From Bin87 sp965220265 (GTDB lineage: Bacteria; Chloroflexota; Dehalococcoidia; Lucifugimonadales; UBA3495), in assembly GCA_965220265.1 (NCBI GenBank), contig CBDCPM010000004.1, positions 992,001 through 1,056,000 on the forward strand: a stretch of DNA of 64,000 nucleotides, given 5' to 3'. Both the position numbers and the translations under genes were made by a program. Under the pieces are notes generated by a model that saw only the letters and a list, made by a program, of their open reading frames with translations, did not search any database and was not told the DNA's origin. This document shows, in pieces, positions 34,371 to 43,306 of this stretch. Numbering within the stretch: the stretch's first letter is position 1; each line of letters begins with the position of its first letter.

Positions 34371-34450
34371 GTCATTCCCGCTTTCGCGGAAATCCAGGAT
34401 GTCTTGCTGGCGTGGAATGCTCTGGATTCCGGCGAAAGCCGGAATGACGG
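34371..34450. repeat. Dispersed repeat family 2 (inverted pair)
   Basis: GTCATTCCCGCTTTCGCGG...AATCCAG and CTGGATTCCGGCGAAAGCCGGAATGAC form inverted arms about 25 bases apart. A single arm of the same family is at 45047-45074. It could act as a transcript-end hairpin. Confidence 0.7.
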
Positions 34451-34477
34451 TGAGGGCAAGCGGAATGACGGGTGGGG

Positions 34478-35038
34478 TCAGTCGGCAGGCGGTACGAAGG
34501 GATAAGGGATCGGCGGACCGTCCCGCAGCGGCAGCACCACCGTCGCCGTCCCCGGCATGCTCTCAATGCCGTCATGGGTCTTCATGCCAATTTCCAGCTC
34601 GATGAAACCCATCTGGTTCTTCTCGTACTTGCTGGTCACCCGACCCCACATGATCAGCACGTCTCCGGGAACCAGCATCGCCCGGTGCTCGAAGCGCGCC
34701 TTCCACGGCCAGCCGTTGGGCAGCGTCCAGTCCTTCAGATACTGCGGCGCCACGCTCTGCTTCCACGAGCCGTGCACCAGGATGCTGGGGTTGCGGTCGT
34801 GGTTCAGGCCAAAGTCCAGATCGTAATGGATCCGGTGGAAGTTCTCGATGGCCGCGCTCCACCGGAAGAGGTGGGTGGGCGTGGGCTTGTAGACGTACTT
34901 GGGCAGTTCGTCGCCCTCGTTCACGTCCTCGTAGTAGATCTGCTCCTTGTCACGCAGGCCGTCGGCGTCCGGCCGCTCGTTGAGCTTCCAGATCTCCTCG
35001 GCCTCCATGTTGAGCAGGTCGTCCAGCAGGGTTGTCAT
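34478..35038 (-). CDS. MaoC-like hot-dog dehydratase subunit A
   Basis: A 186-residue protein. Y-Y-E-D-V-N-E-G-D-E-L-P near residue 35, P-T-H-L-F-R-W-S-A-A-I-E-N-F-H-R-I-H-Y-D near 53-72 (hydratase D/H region with H-R-I-H-Y-D) and S-I-L-V-H-G-S-W-K-Q near 84 are MaoC features. This and the next upstream gene probably make the heteromeric (3R)-hydroxyacyl dehydratase/hydratase seen in actinobacteria and SAR202. No acyl-CoA dehydrogenase or thiolase gene is adjacent. Confidence 0.85.
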   Translation of the reverse strand: MTTLLDDLLNMEAEEIWKLNERPDADGLRDKEQIYYEDVNEGDELPKYVYKPTPTHLFRWSAAIENFHRIHYDLDFGLNHDRNPSILVHGSWKQSVAPQYLKDWTLPNGWPWKARFEHRAMLVPGDVLIMWGRVTSKYEKNQMGFIELEIGMKTHDGIESMPGTATVVLPLRDGPPIPYPFVPPAD

Positions 35039-35090
35039 GGCGTTTCTCCAGTGGGTCCGACGCCGGGGGAGTCTACCGGCCGGAAAGGAA

Positions 35091-35645
35091 CTAGCGGCGG
35101 ATCGTCGAAGCGCGGGTGATGCACAGCGTCACGTCGTTCTGATTCCAGAAGCGCGTCTCGCGGGTGATGATCAGGAATGGCGTACCGTCCCGCCCCAGGC
35201 GCTCGCGGATGTCCGAATAGCGGTTCTGGAAGAATATCGTGTCGCCGATGCTGGGGTAGGCGTACAGCTCGATCTCGTTGCCGGCGTTGAGCACCCGCAC
35301 CAGGTTGGTCGGCACCGGCGGCAACTCGCCGGGGCGCTCCACGGAGCCGATGCCGTCCGATTCGGGGTTCTCCTCGAAGGCTGCGGTTATGGGATCGCCC
35401 TGGTCCGGCCGGATGCGGCTGGCCAGGTAGCTCACCATGATCGGCGGCGTGATAATCTCGCCGTAACGGGTGGACTTGGCGAACTCGTCATCCCAGTAGC
35501 GCGGATCGGGGTCCATCAACGCCTGGGTGAACCGGCGCATGTATTCGGCGTCCACCACGCCCCAAGATTCGACCACGTCGCCGCTGACGCCCACCATGGC
35601 CTGCACTTCCGGCGTCAGCGCGGTGGGAGGGGCTTGTTGTGTCAT
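35091..35645 (-). CDS. MaoC-like N-terminal (FAS1-like) dehydratase subunit B
   Basis: A 184-residue protein. It carries F-T-Q-A-L-M-D-P-D-P-R-Y-W-D-D near residue 39, Y-G-E-I-I-T-P-P-I-M near 61 and D-I-R-E-R-L-G-R-D-G-T-P-F-L near 144. This is the MaoC_dehydrat_N or FAS1-like pattern that lacks the full catalytic pair and partners a catalytic MaoC protein. It lies 52 bases upstream of subunit A on the same strand, so one operon and one complex are likely. Confidence 0.85.
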   Translation of the reverse strand: MTQQAPPTALTPEVQAMVGVSGDVVESWGVVDAEYMRRFTQALMDPDPRYWDDEFAKSTRYGEIITPPIMVSYLASRIRPDQGDPITAAFEENPESDGIGSVERPGELPPVPTNLVRVLNAGNEIELYAYPSIGDTIFFQNRYSDIRERLGRDGTPFLIITRETRFWNQNDVTLCITRASTIRR

Positions 35646-35775
35646 AGGGAAATGCTCCGTAAAAGTGGAGATTTATTGCACGGGCAAGCGTAGCGCAGGC
35701 CGCCCGGTTCGTCAATTGCCGCGCCATTTGCGACAATGTTAGAGTGTTACTGCATGAACCGTCGCGAGGATTGCC

Positions 35776-36831
35776 ATGACCACCAGACCATCCAAGCCCC
35801 TGTTCGACCCGCCTCCGATGAGGCAGCTTTCCATCGAGGAGGCGCCGAATCTCTATGAGGACGGCGTGTACTACCCTGGGGCGGCTATTCCCGGCTTTGA
35901 ACCCGAAGTGTCCCCGGTCACCCAACCTTCCATCGAAGAGGCCCCCCACCTCTACGAGGACGGCATTTTCTATCCCGCAACGGACGGTGCGCCCTTGCCT
36001 GACGGAGCTGAGCAATACCACGAGTTTCTGCACGTGAACACGCTGCTGCAGATTCATTACGCCGACCAGCCCCGCATCATCGTCAGCGGCAACACTTTCG
36101 TTTACTACGACCAGGGCCGCCCGGGCCGCAACATCGCGCCGGACTGCTACGTTGCCTTTGACGTGAACCGCGACGAAATCATCAGTCAGGAACACTATCG
36201 CATTTGGGTGGTAGGCAAGCCGCCCGACTTCGCGCTGGAAATTGCGTCCAAGCACACCGCCCATAACGATCTCGTCCCCAAGCGCGAGCTGTACGCCGCC
36301 ATCGGCATCGGCGAATACTGGCGGTACGACCCAACCGAGGACAGCCGGTACTACGGGGAGCGGCTGGTGGGCGAGCAGCTGGTTGACGGCGAATACCAAC
36401 GCCTGCCCGTGGCCCCGGACGCCGAGAGTCGCCCACGCGGATACAGCCCTACCTTGGAGCTGGACCTGGTGTGGGAAGAGCGCGTCCTGCGGTTCTACGA
36501 CCCGGCAACCGGCGAATGGCTGCGCGACTACGACGAAACCAGATCAGAGCTCATCACCGCCGAGTCCATGCTGGCCGGAGAGCACGCCGCCCGCACCGCC
36601 GCCGAGTCCATGCTGGAAACGGAGCAGGCCGCCCGAGAAACGGCGCGCGCCAAACTTGAAACAGAGCACGCCGCCCGCACCGCCGCCGAGTCCATGCTGG
36701 AAACGGAGCAGGCTGCCCGAGAAACGGCGCGCGCCAAACTTGAAACAGAGCGCACCGCCCGCGTCGCCGCCGAAGCCCGCGCCGCCGAGCTGGAAGCCGA
36801 ACTGCGCCGGCTCCGCGGAGACGCGACCTAG
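35776..36831 (+). CDS. Uma2 family protein with duplicated N-terminus and coiled-coil tail
   Basis: A 351-residue protein. Two copies of S-I-E-E-A-P-x-L-Y-E-D-G lie near residues 20 and 52. The Uma2 nuclease core spans about 75-255: A-P-D-C-Y-V-A-F-D-V near 121, D-F-A-L-E-I-A-S-K near 151 and G-I-G-E-Y-W-R-Y-D-P near 177. The last 95 residues are two 28-residue repeats (A-E-S-M-L-E-T-E-Q-A-A-R-E-T-A-R-A-K-L-E-T-E) forming a long coiled coil, suggesting dimerisation. It converges on the ROK kinase gene with a 4-base stop overlap. Confidence 0.88.
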   Translation: MTTRPSKPLFDPPPMRQLSIEEAPNLYEDGVYYPGAAIPGFEPEVSPVTQPSIEEAPHLYEDGIFYPATDGAPLPDGAEQYHEFLHVNTLLQIHYADQPRIIVSGNTFVYYDQGRPGRNIAPDCYVAFDVNRDEIISQEHYRIWVVGKPPDFALEIASKHTAHNDLVPKRELYAAIGIGEYWRYDPTEDSRYYGERLVGEQLVDGEYQRLPVAPDAESRPRGYSPTLELDLVWEERVLRFYDPATGEWLRDYDETRSELITAESMLAGEHAARTAAESMLETEQAARETARAKLETEHAARTAAESMLETEQAARETARAKLETERTARVAAEARAAELEAELRRLRGDAT

Positions 36832-37859
36832 CCCTTCGCCGTCTCCGCCCACACCAGGCTGGCCGCGCCCACCATTCCCTGGCTGTCTCCGAAGGTGGCC
36901 GGCGCCAACCGGAACGCCCGGTGCCCCGAGCTCATCGCTCGCCGCCGCATACCCTCCTCGATCTGGCCGAACAGGCCCAACTCCAGCAGACCCAGAGTCA
37001 CACCACCGCCCATCACCACCACGTCGGGATTGAAGATGTTGAGCACATTGCCCAGCCCAACGATAATCGCCCCGACCGCCGCCTCTATCACTTCCAGAGC
37101 CACATAGTCGCCTCGCGCCGCGGCGGTGAACACTGCCTCGCCGGTGAGCGCCGCATTGGCCTCGTAAGCCTGCTGCAGCGGCGACCCGGGAGTGGCATCT
37201 CCCAACCGGGCCATGGTCGCACGGGCAATGGCGGTCCCGGAGGCCAGCGCCTCAAGGCAGCCGCTGTTGCCGCAGGCGCACTGCGGGGCATCAGCACGCA
37301 GGTCAATGGTCATGTGACCCACCTCGCCCGCTGCTCCGACTGCGCCGGTGAACACCGCTCCCCGGTCGACGATGCCGGCGCCGACTCCCGTACTGAAGGT
37401 TATGAACACCAGCGTGCGGGACGGCGTGTCCTCGCGCCGCACCGGCCTGCCTGCCCCGTAATAATACTCGCCCAGGGCCGCCAGGTTGGCATCGTTGCCT
37501 ACCCAGACTGGCGCTCCCAGTATCGGCTCCCAAAGCGCGGGCAGCGTAACCCCGTTCAGAGCCGGCAGGTTGGGCGAGGACAGCAGCATGTTGCTCGCCG
37601 CGTCAATCGAGCCAGCCAGGGCGATTCCCGCTCCGGCGATGGTCCGTCCCCCGGCCCAATCCTTGGCCGTTTGCAGCAGCCCGCCAGCGGCGTGCACCAA
37701 CTGATCCTGCATCGCGCCCGGATCATTCGCGACCCGGTCCTGCCACAGGATGGTCCCCTGCCGGTCGATGACTGCGGCGCGGGCCCACGTCCCGCCCCAG
37801 TCCATCGCCAGCGCCACCGGCACGTCTTCTGCGTTAACGTTGCTCTCGCGCGTGGTCAT
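36828..37859 (-). CDS. ROK family sugar kinase (glucokinase-like)
   Basis: About 343 residues from ATG 37859; an in-frame ATG 19 codons up is less likely. A-M-D-W-G-G-T-W-A-R-A is the phosphate-1 loop, N-D-A-N-L-A-A-L-G-E-Y the catalytic Asp region, G-A-A-G-E-V-G-H-M-T-I and C-A-C-G-N-S-G-C-L-E-A the ROK zinc-binding signature. It would phosphorylate glucose or a related hexose with ATP. There is no DNA-binding domain, so it is an enzyme rather than a repressor. It lies 53 bases downstream of the TlpA-like gene. Confidence 0.92.
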   Translation of the reverse strand: MTTRESNVNAEDVPVALAMDWGGTWARAAVIDRQGTILWQDRVANDPGAMQDQLVHAAGGLLQTAKDWAGGRTIAGAGIALAGSIDAASNMLLSSPNLPALNGVTLPALWEPILGAPVWVGNDANLAALGEYYYGAGRPVRREDTPSRTLVFITFSTGVGAGIVDRGAVFTGAVGAAGEVGHMTIDLRADAPQCACGNSGCLEALASGTAIARATMARLGDATPGSPLQQAYEANAALTGEAVFTAAARGDYVALEVIEAAVGAIIVGLGNVLNIFNPDVVVMGGGVTLGLLELGLFGQIEEGMRRRAMSSGHRAFRLAPATFGDSQGMVGAASLVWAETAKG

Positions 37860-37912
37860 CCTACGGCCTCCGGTGCGCGGGATTGTATCACTCTGCCCGT
37901 CGTCCACACGGG

Positions 37913-38488
37913 TCACCCGCCTTGCGCCGGCGCCTCCGACAGCAGCTCGTCCAGCGCGCCGCGCAGCGCATCCTCCGGCATCGGCCCGACGTACTTGCGC
38001 CGAACCACTCCATCGGCGTCAATGAAGAACTTCTCCGGTATGCCCCGCACGCCGTATTCCAGGGCAATCCCCCCGTCGGTGTCCACGCCGGTGGGATAGG
38101 CGACGCCGAACTCGACCAAGAACACCTCCGCCGCGTCCGGCGTATCCCAGACGTTGACGCCCACGAACTCCACCGGCGCGTCGGCATAAGCGGCATAGAT
38201 GCCGTTCAGCGTTGCCGCCTCCTGTCGACACGGTCCGCACCAGGACGCCCAAAAATCCACCATCACCACCTTACCCGTCAGGTCGGAGAGCCGCAGCATG
38301 TCGCCATCGGCCAACTCCAGCGTGAAATCGGCGGCGCGCGACTCCGAAACCCGTACCTCGCCGAACTGGGCATTGATGCCAGCGCCACCCGGCTGTCCCT
38401 GTTGTTGCGCGGCCGCCCATGCCAGCAGGGCGAACAGCGGGACCAGCGCCGCCGCCGTTCCCAGCATGATCCAGCCCCGCCGGGACAT
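37913..38488 (-). CDS. TlpA/ResA/CcmG-like thioredoxin
   Basis: A 191-residue protein. One membrane anchor at about residues 8-27, then a periplasm-facing thioredoxin fold with W-A-S-W-C-G-P-C-R near 81-89 and G-V-R-G-I-P-E-K-F near 148 (cis-Pro loop). As last gene of the ccm operon it should keep apocytochrome C-x-x-C-H cysteines reduced for haem attachment. Its ATG shares one base with the upstream TGA stop (TGATG), showing coupling. Confidence 0.92.
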   Translation of the reverse strand: MSRRGWIMLGTAAALVPLFALLAWAAAQQQGQPGGAGINAQFGEVRVSESRAADFTLELADGDMLRLSDLTGKVVMVDFWASWCGPCRQEAATLNGIYAAYADAPVEFVGVNVWDTPDAAEVFLVEFGVAYPTGVDTDGGIALEYGVRGIPEKFFIDADGVVRRKYVGPMPEDALRGALDELLSEAPAQGG

Positions 38489-39543
38489 CAGCCCGCACTC
38501 GCCATGGGACGCCGCCAGATACCCCAGACCAGCAGCCCGACCAACGCAAGGCCCACCATGATGGGCAGAGCGCCGAACCAGAACCTGGCCTCCGACAGCG
38601 GGTTGCCCACCCGGTCAATCCAGGTAGGCTGGGGCAATCCTGAGAGCGTGATGCTGACCCCGGCTCCCGGCGCAAGGTTTTCCGCACTCCAGACGCGGTA
38701 CGTGACCTCGCCGACCGAGAACCCATCGCCAGGGGTCAGTCCCGCAACCCCGATGTTCCCGAACTCCGTGGGAATCAGCAGTTGCAGCGATTCCGCTCCC
38801 TGCAGGGTGTTGTCCCGCCATGCGAGTTCGTTTCCCTCGTACGGCACGGTGAACGTGAAGCTCACCTGGTGCCTCCCCGGCGGCACGGGGGCGGTGATGG
38901 CGAACCCGGTGCCCACCGGTATCACCTCGCCGCCCACCAGGTTGGTGGAAACGTCCAGGTCGGTGGCCGCCGCCGGCAGGGAGAATCGCAGGAAACTGAA
39001 CTGGCCGATCATGGGCGGGGCGGAGAGATCCGGAACCAGCGTGGTGTAGCTGCGATTTTCCAGCGTGCACAGCTGCACCGCCGCCATGCGCCGCGTCGCC
39101 GAGGCGATCCCCGCCACGATGATCGACTGCTCAGTGGTGGTCACCACCCCCACGTCGCGGGTGAATTCGTACACCGTCAGAGCCACGGGTTCGGACAAAT
39201 CGGACTGTGAGAGTACCTCGGTGTAACGCGTCTCCCCGTAGTCCACCGCCAGCGCAATGCTGTCTCCTTCCGCCACCGCCGGCACGTCGTCAAACCGAAA
39301 CGCGCCGTCCGCATCCGTTGTCTGTTCGTAGGTCTCGATGGATCCCGCGCCAGCGCCGAACCGGTGCAGCAGCACGGTGATGCCGGCGGGAATGCTGCCG
39401 CCCGCGGTGCCGTTGACCAGCGTGCCCGTCACCGATAGCGTGTCCGGTGACTGCGCGAACAGCGCCGTCGAACCGAACGCCAGCAACGCTGCTACCGTCA
39501 TCGCCACCGCAAGAGCCAAGCACTGTAACCGGCGATCAGCCAT
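38488..39543 (-). CDS. Ccm-operon membrane protein with carboxypeptidase-regulatory-like domain
   Basis: About 351 residues from ATG 39543, which overlaps the stop of the preceding small gene by eight bases; a start five codons earlier is possible. A signal peptide at 7-31 is followed by a beta-sandwich with S-V-T-G-T-L-V-N-G-T and D-A-D-G-A-F-R-F-D-D-V-P, typical of carboxypeptidase-regulatory/Ig-like folds. A long exported beta-rich region and a C-terminal membrane helix come next. I know no exact family. Its location inside the ccm operon suggests a haem-delivery or assembly role. Confidence 0.75.
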   Translation of the reverse strand: MADRRLQCLALAVAMTVAALLAFGSTALFAQSPDTLSVTGTLVNGTAGGSIPAGITVLLHRFGAGAGSIETYEQTTDADGAFRFDDVPAVAEGDSIALAVDYGETRYTEVLSQSDLSEPVALTVYEFTRDVGVVTTTEQSIIVAGIASATRRMAAVQLCTLENRSYTTLVPDLSAPPMIGQFSFLRFSLPAAATDLDVSTNLVGGEVIPVGTGFAITAPVPPGRHQVSFTFTVPYEGNELAWRDNTLQGAESLQLLIPTEFGNIGVAGLTPGDGFSVGEVTYRVWSAENLAPGAGVSITLSGLPQPTWIDRVGNPLSEARFWFGALPIMVGLALVGLLVWGIWRRPMASAG

Positions 39544-39847
39544 CTGATGCCTCGCCATACTCACCTGGCCGGTCCATGTCCCGCATGATTTCCGCAGCCT
39601 GCCGCCGGTACTGGTCGAGTTGCTCGTGGAAATCCGCGTCCTCGATGCGCCCGAGGCTGTGCTCCATCTGCAGGGTGCGTATCGCTTCGTACACATCCTC
39701 CAGCGCCGCGCTATTCATCATCGCGCCGCCATCCGACTCCTGCGGTTCCGGCACGCTGCCTGACGCCCGCCATCGACCGGCCAGCAGGGGCCATGCGACC
39801 GCCCCCACGATGAGCAAAGCGACTGCTATCGCCAACCCCAGTTGCAT
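39536..39847 (-). CDS. CcmI-like small membrane protein
   Basis: A 103-residue protein. Membrane segment at about residues 4-23, then a helical region with Y-E-A-I-R-T-L-Q-M-E-H-S-L-G-R-I-E-D-A-D-F-H-E-Q-L-D-Q-Y, like the N-terminal part of CcmI/CycH that contacts the haem lyase. The TPR domain of full CcmI is absent. It begins 27 bases after ccmF and overlaps the next gene. Confidence 0.7.
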   Translation of the reverse strand: MQLGLAIAVALLIVGAVAWPLLAGRWRASGSVPEPQESDGGAMMNSAALEDVYEAIRTLQMEHSLGRIEDADFHEQLDQYRRQAAEIMRDMDRPGEYGEASDG

Positions 39848-39874
39848 CGAGCCGCCCCGCCTGATGCCGGTCTG

Positions 39875-41860
39875 CTAGTCGGCCGCGCTTGCGGCCGGCG
39901 ACGCCACCGTCACCGGACGCCGCACCGGCGCGCGGGCCGGCCACAGCGCGATCAGCGTGCCGAATATCATCACCGGCCCGGCCACCCACATCCACCAGAC
40001 CAGCGGGTTCACCAGGATGCGGAACCCCACCGCGCCGTCCTCCCGATTCTCGCTGGGCACCACGTAGAAGTCCTCCACCGGCGTGGAGCGTATCGCGGCC
40101 CTGGTTGATGCCATGTTGAACGCTGGATGGAACGTCCGCTGCGGGTGCATCACTTCCAACAATTCCCCTCCCCGGTACACCTCCACCGTCGTCCGGAACT
40201 CCGTGCGGTCGGAGAAGGCCAGCGCGGTGGTATCCACGTACTCCAGCGTATAACCTTCCACGGTCACCGACTCGCCCGGCATCAGGGCCACGTCGCGCTG
40301 CACACCGTAGAACGATTGGCCCACCACGCCCAGGGCGACCATCACCACCGCCAGATGCACCACGTAGCCGCCGTAGCGGGGCCGGTTGGCGACTATGAGC
40401 CGCACGAATCCAACGGCCGGATTGTCGCCCACGCTGCGCCGCCGGGCGATCGTGCCCCGTACCCACTCCGACACGATGCTGGCCGTCACCAACGCGCACA
40501 GGCCGAAACCCACTACCGCGTAGGGCTGCCGTATACCCACAACCAGCAGGACGGCAACAGTCGCCAGCGCCACAGTCCCCGGTACCAGCAACGCCCGCCT
40601 CAGCGACTGCAGGTTCGCCCGACGCCAGGGCAGCAGCGGACCAACGCCCATCAGCAGCACGAGCCCCAGCATCAGCGGGCCGTTGACCTGGTCATAGAAG
40701 GGCCGCGCCACCGTGATCTCCTGCTCTGCGAACAGCCGCGACAGCAGGGGGTACACCGTCCCCCACAGCGTGGCGAAGGCGATTCCAAGCAACAGAAGGT
40801 TGTTCACCAGGAACGCCGACTCGCGGGAGAGCATAGAGTCCAGGCTTTGTGCGCTCTTCATCCGGTCGTAGCGCCAGAAGAAGACCGCCAGCGGGACGAT
40901 CACGCCAAAGGCCAGGAACACCAGGAACACCCACCCCAGGGTGGACGCGCCGAAGGAATGCACCGATGGCACCGGCCCCCCCCGGTTCATGAACATCCCG
41001 TACAGGGCCAGCCCGAAGGCCACGTCAATCAGCACGATGTTCCACATGCGGAACATCCCGCGCCGCTTCTGCACCATGATCGAGTGGACGAAGGCCGTCA
41101 GCGCGATCCACGGCATGAAGGCGGCGTTTTCCACCGGGTCCCAAAACCAGAACCCGCCCCAGCCCAGGATGGTGTACGCCCACCAGGAACCCAGGAGCAG
41201 GCCAGCGGCCAGCAACGCCCAGATGCCCACGCCCCAGGCTCGGCCGGCGTCGATCCACTCGTCGCCGCCCTTGCCGCCGATCAGGTTGCCCAGGGAGAAA
41301 GCCATGGGGATGCTGATGCCCACGAGCCCCGCCATGAGCGCCGGCGGGTGGAAGAACATCCCGAAGTGCGTCAGCAGCGGGTTGATGCCCTGCCCGTCGG
41401 GGACCGGAAACGGCAGCTTGGCGAATGGGTTCGCCATGAACCCCATGACCGCCAGGAAGAACACCTCAATCAGCATCAGTATGGCCGTTGTCCACGCCAG
41501 CGTGGGCCGCGTGGATGCCGGCGCCAGCCAGATAGCCAGCGCGGACATGACCGACAGCGCGAAGGCGATGTACAGCAGCGAGCCTTCATTGCCTGCGTAG
41601 AAGGCGACCCACGTGTAAATGTTGGGCATCGCCAGGTTGCTGTGCTCAGCCACGTACTTGATCGAGAAGTCCCGCGCGATGAACGACTGCACCAGCGACA
41701 GCGTGGCCACCAGCACCACCACCACCAGGACGTAGGACGCCTTGCGCCCGCTGTCGGTCAGGGCCGTTGAACTCCGCAGTTGCCCGGCCACCGACGCGAA
41801 GAAAGAATAAGCCGCCAGCGCTAGGGCCATCCACAGGCAGGTCGCTCCCAAATCAGCCAT
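39875..41860 (-). CDS. ccmF: Cytochrome c haem lyase subunit CcmF
   Basis: A 661-residue, multi-span protein, normal length. The tryptophan-rich haem-handling WWD motif W-W-A-Y-T-I-L-G-W-G-G-F-W-F-W-D-P-V-E-N lies at about residues 226-245. Conserved His residues sit in T-H-F-G-M-F-F-H-P-P near 164-173 and further on. With CcmH it ligates haem to apocytochromes c outside the membrane. It starts two bases after the ccmH stop. CcmA, B, C and E are not in the window. Confidence 0.96.
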   Translation of the reverse strand: MADLGATCLWMALALAAYSFFASVAGQLRSSTALTDSGRKASYVLVVVVLVATLSLVQSFIARDFSIKYVAEHSNLAMPNIYTWVAFYAGNEGSLLYIAFALSVMSALAIWLAPASTRPTLAWTTAILMLIEVFFLAVMGFMANPFAKLPFPVPDGQGINPLLTHFGMFFHPPALMAGLVGISIPMAFSLGNLIGGKGGDEWIDAGRAWGVGIWALLAAGLLLGSWWAYTILGWGGFWFWDPVENAAFMPWIALTAFVHSIMVQKRRGMFRMWNIVLIDVAFGLALYGMFMNRGGPVPSVHSFGASTLGWVFLVFLAFGVIVPLAVFFWRYDRMKSAQSLDSMLSRESAFLVNNLLLLGIAFATLWGTVYPLLSRLFAEQEITVARPFYDQVNGPLMLGLVLLMGVGPLLPWRRANLQSLRRALLVPGTVALATVAVLLVVGIRQPYAVVGFGLCALVTASIVSEWVRGTIARRRSVGDNPAVGFVRLIVANRPRYGGYVVHLAVVMVALGVVGQSFYGVQRDVALMPGESVTVEGYTLEYVDTTALAFSDRTEFRTTVEVYRGGELLEVMHPQRTFHPAFNMASTRAAIRSTPVEDFYVVPSENREDGAVGFRILVNPLVWWMWVAGPVMIFGTLIALWPARAPVRRPVTVASPAASAAD

Positions 41861-41862
41861 GT

Positions 41863-42429
41863 TCAGGCTTCCTCGGGGGCGTCGCGGCCATCCAGCCCAA
41901 GGTCGCGGTCCACTGCGTCAAGGTAAGGCTGCAACTCGTCAGAATCGTTCGGCCCTCGATGCTCATCGGCGTCTCCACGGCGCCCGCGCATCGCTCGCAG
42001 GGTGAGCAGCCCACCAGCCAGCGCCGCCACGACGACAACGCCGGGCACGATCCACGCGATCAGGTAGAAACCGGAGCGCGGCGGCTCGGCCAGCACGCTG
42101 GGCCCGTACCGCTCCGGCGCGGAGAACCAGGCCAGCACCTCATCTCGCGTCACCCCGGACGCCAGCAATTCCCGCACCTGCGCCCGCATCTGCTTCGCCA
42201 ACGGCACCTCGGTCTGGTCGATGGTCTGCGCCGGACACACCGGGCACATCAGCATCCGGTCTATCTCCTGCGCCTTCGCCTCGTCGTACGCCACGCCCGT
42301 TTCGCCGGATTGGGCCGACGCGAGACCGGTGAACAACATCCCCAATGCCAACGTCAGCGCCGCAACGATGCAAACCCAGATGGGGGCGCGCCGCCAGCGC
42401 GTCACTGGTGTCAGGATAAGCGGGTACAA
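41863..42429 (-). CDS. ccmH: Cytochrome c biogenesis protein CcmH
   Basis: A 188-residue protein. Signal/membrane segment at about 18-39, then the redox motif L-M-C-P-V-C-P-A-Q-T-I near 60-70 (family L-R-C-x-x-C), the helical bundle with V-R-E-L-L-A-S-G-V-T-R-D-E-V, and a C-terminal membrane helix near 122-145. It reduces the cysteines of apocytochrome c together with the TlpA-like protein. First gene of this ccm operon. Confidence 0.94.
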   Translation of the reverse strand: MYPLILTPVTRWRRAPIWVCIVAALTLALGMLFTGLASAQSGETGVAYDEAKAQEIDRMLMCPVCPAQTIDQTEVPLAKQMRAQVRELLASGVTRDEVLAWFSAPERYGPSVLAEPPRSGFYLIAWIVPGVVVVAALAGGLLTLRAMRGRRGDADEHRGPNDSDELQPYLDAVDRDLGLDGRDAPEEA

Positions 42430-42451
42430 GCGGAGTCAGCGCCTGTCAGGG

Positions 42452-42913
42452 TCATTCCTGCTCTGCGCCCACGAACGCCAGGAATTCGGCTGGCCTGATA
42501 ATCACTATCCCACGGAACATGCTCATCACCAACAAGTCGTCATCGCCGGTTACCATATAGTCGGCACGGCCGTTGACGGCCAGCTCCAGGATTTTATCGT
42601 CTTTGGGGTCGCGACAGGCGCGCACCGGCTCGGTAATTGGCACTGACATCGCCATGCGGAGCAAATTCCGCAGGAACGCCGCGCGTTCTTGCCTGGTCAC
42701 GTAGCGCTCAAACCGGGGCCTACTGAGCACCTCATCTAATTCTTCGGACAATGCCTGGGACATCAAGAGCGTGCCAACATGCAAAGCTCGTGACAAGGCT
42801 CGTCTAGGCACGGAACGAGGGAACAATAACGCACTGACGACGGTATTCGTATCGAATACGCACCGAGGCGCGAGGGGAATTATTCGTCCAGTATGGATTG
42901 CAGGATTTCCCAC
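42452..42913 (-). CDS. PIN-domain toxin, COG1569 type
   Basis: A 153-residue protein. V-F-D-T-N-T-V-V-S-A-L-L-F near residues 19-31 (first acidic position), L-S-E-E-L-D-E-V-L-S-R-P-R-F near 54, D-P-K-D-D-K-I-L-E-L-A near 103 and Y-M-V-T-G-D-D-D-L-L near 119 are the four acidic clusters of this PIN family, all intact. It probably cleaves RNA. Its start overlaps the antitoxin gene by 34 bases. Confidence 0.88.
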   Translation of the reverse strand: MGNPAIHTGRIIPLAPRCVFDTNTVVSALLFPRSVPRRALSRALHVGTLLMSQALSEELDEVLSRPRFERYVTRQERAAFLRNLLRMAMSVPITEPVRACRDPKDDKILELAVNGRADYMVTGDDDLLVMSMFRGIVIIRPAEFLAFVGAEQE

Positions 42914-43221
42914 GTCAGCCCGCGTTGTTGCGCTTTGCGGCTGATTTCGTCCATTACTTCGGTCAGCGTCTTACCGCTTTCCGGCACATACTGCAAGCCC
43001 AAATTGGCAATCAGCTCCGCCCTCCGACGCTCAAGGTCCGCCTCCCAGCATTCGCCACGCGCCGCTTCCGCCTCTTGCCGCCTTTTGGCGAGCGCCATCA
43101 TATCGCGCAGGTGTCGGTTCACCAGCAGTTCGATCTTGCGCCGGTCTACGTCCGACGCCGAGCGGTAATATTCAGCCACTCCGGAATCAACCGGCACCGT
43201 TATAGTTATGGTGTCCTTCAT
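42880..43221 (-). CDS. Antitoxin partner of the COG1569 PIN toxin
   Basis: About 113 residues from ATG 43221 (frame open six codons up). A strand T-I-T-I-T-V-P-V near the start, then a helical R-R-K-I-E-L-L-V-N-R-H-L-R-D-M and a C-terminal region G-K-T-L-T-E-V-M-D-E-I-S-R-K-A-Q-Q-R-G-L-T, as in small antitoxins encoded before COG1569 toxins. The overlap with the toxin start indicates translational coupling. Confidence 0.75.
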   Translation of the reverse strand: MKDTITITVPVDSGVAEYYRSASDVDRRKIELLVNRHLRDMMALAKRRQEAEAARGECWEADLERRRAELIANLGLQYVPESGKTLTEVMDEISRKAQQRGLTWEILQSILDE

Positions 43222-43306
43222 CGGTGTGCCGCACCTCAAAATAGGCTGCTATCTTAAGGGTAGCACGGCGGGGCACCGCCGCATAGGGATTTAGAACCGG
43301 TAGGCG

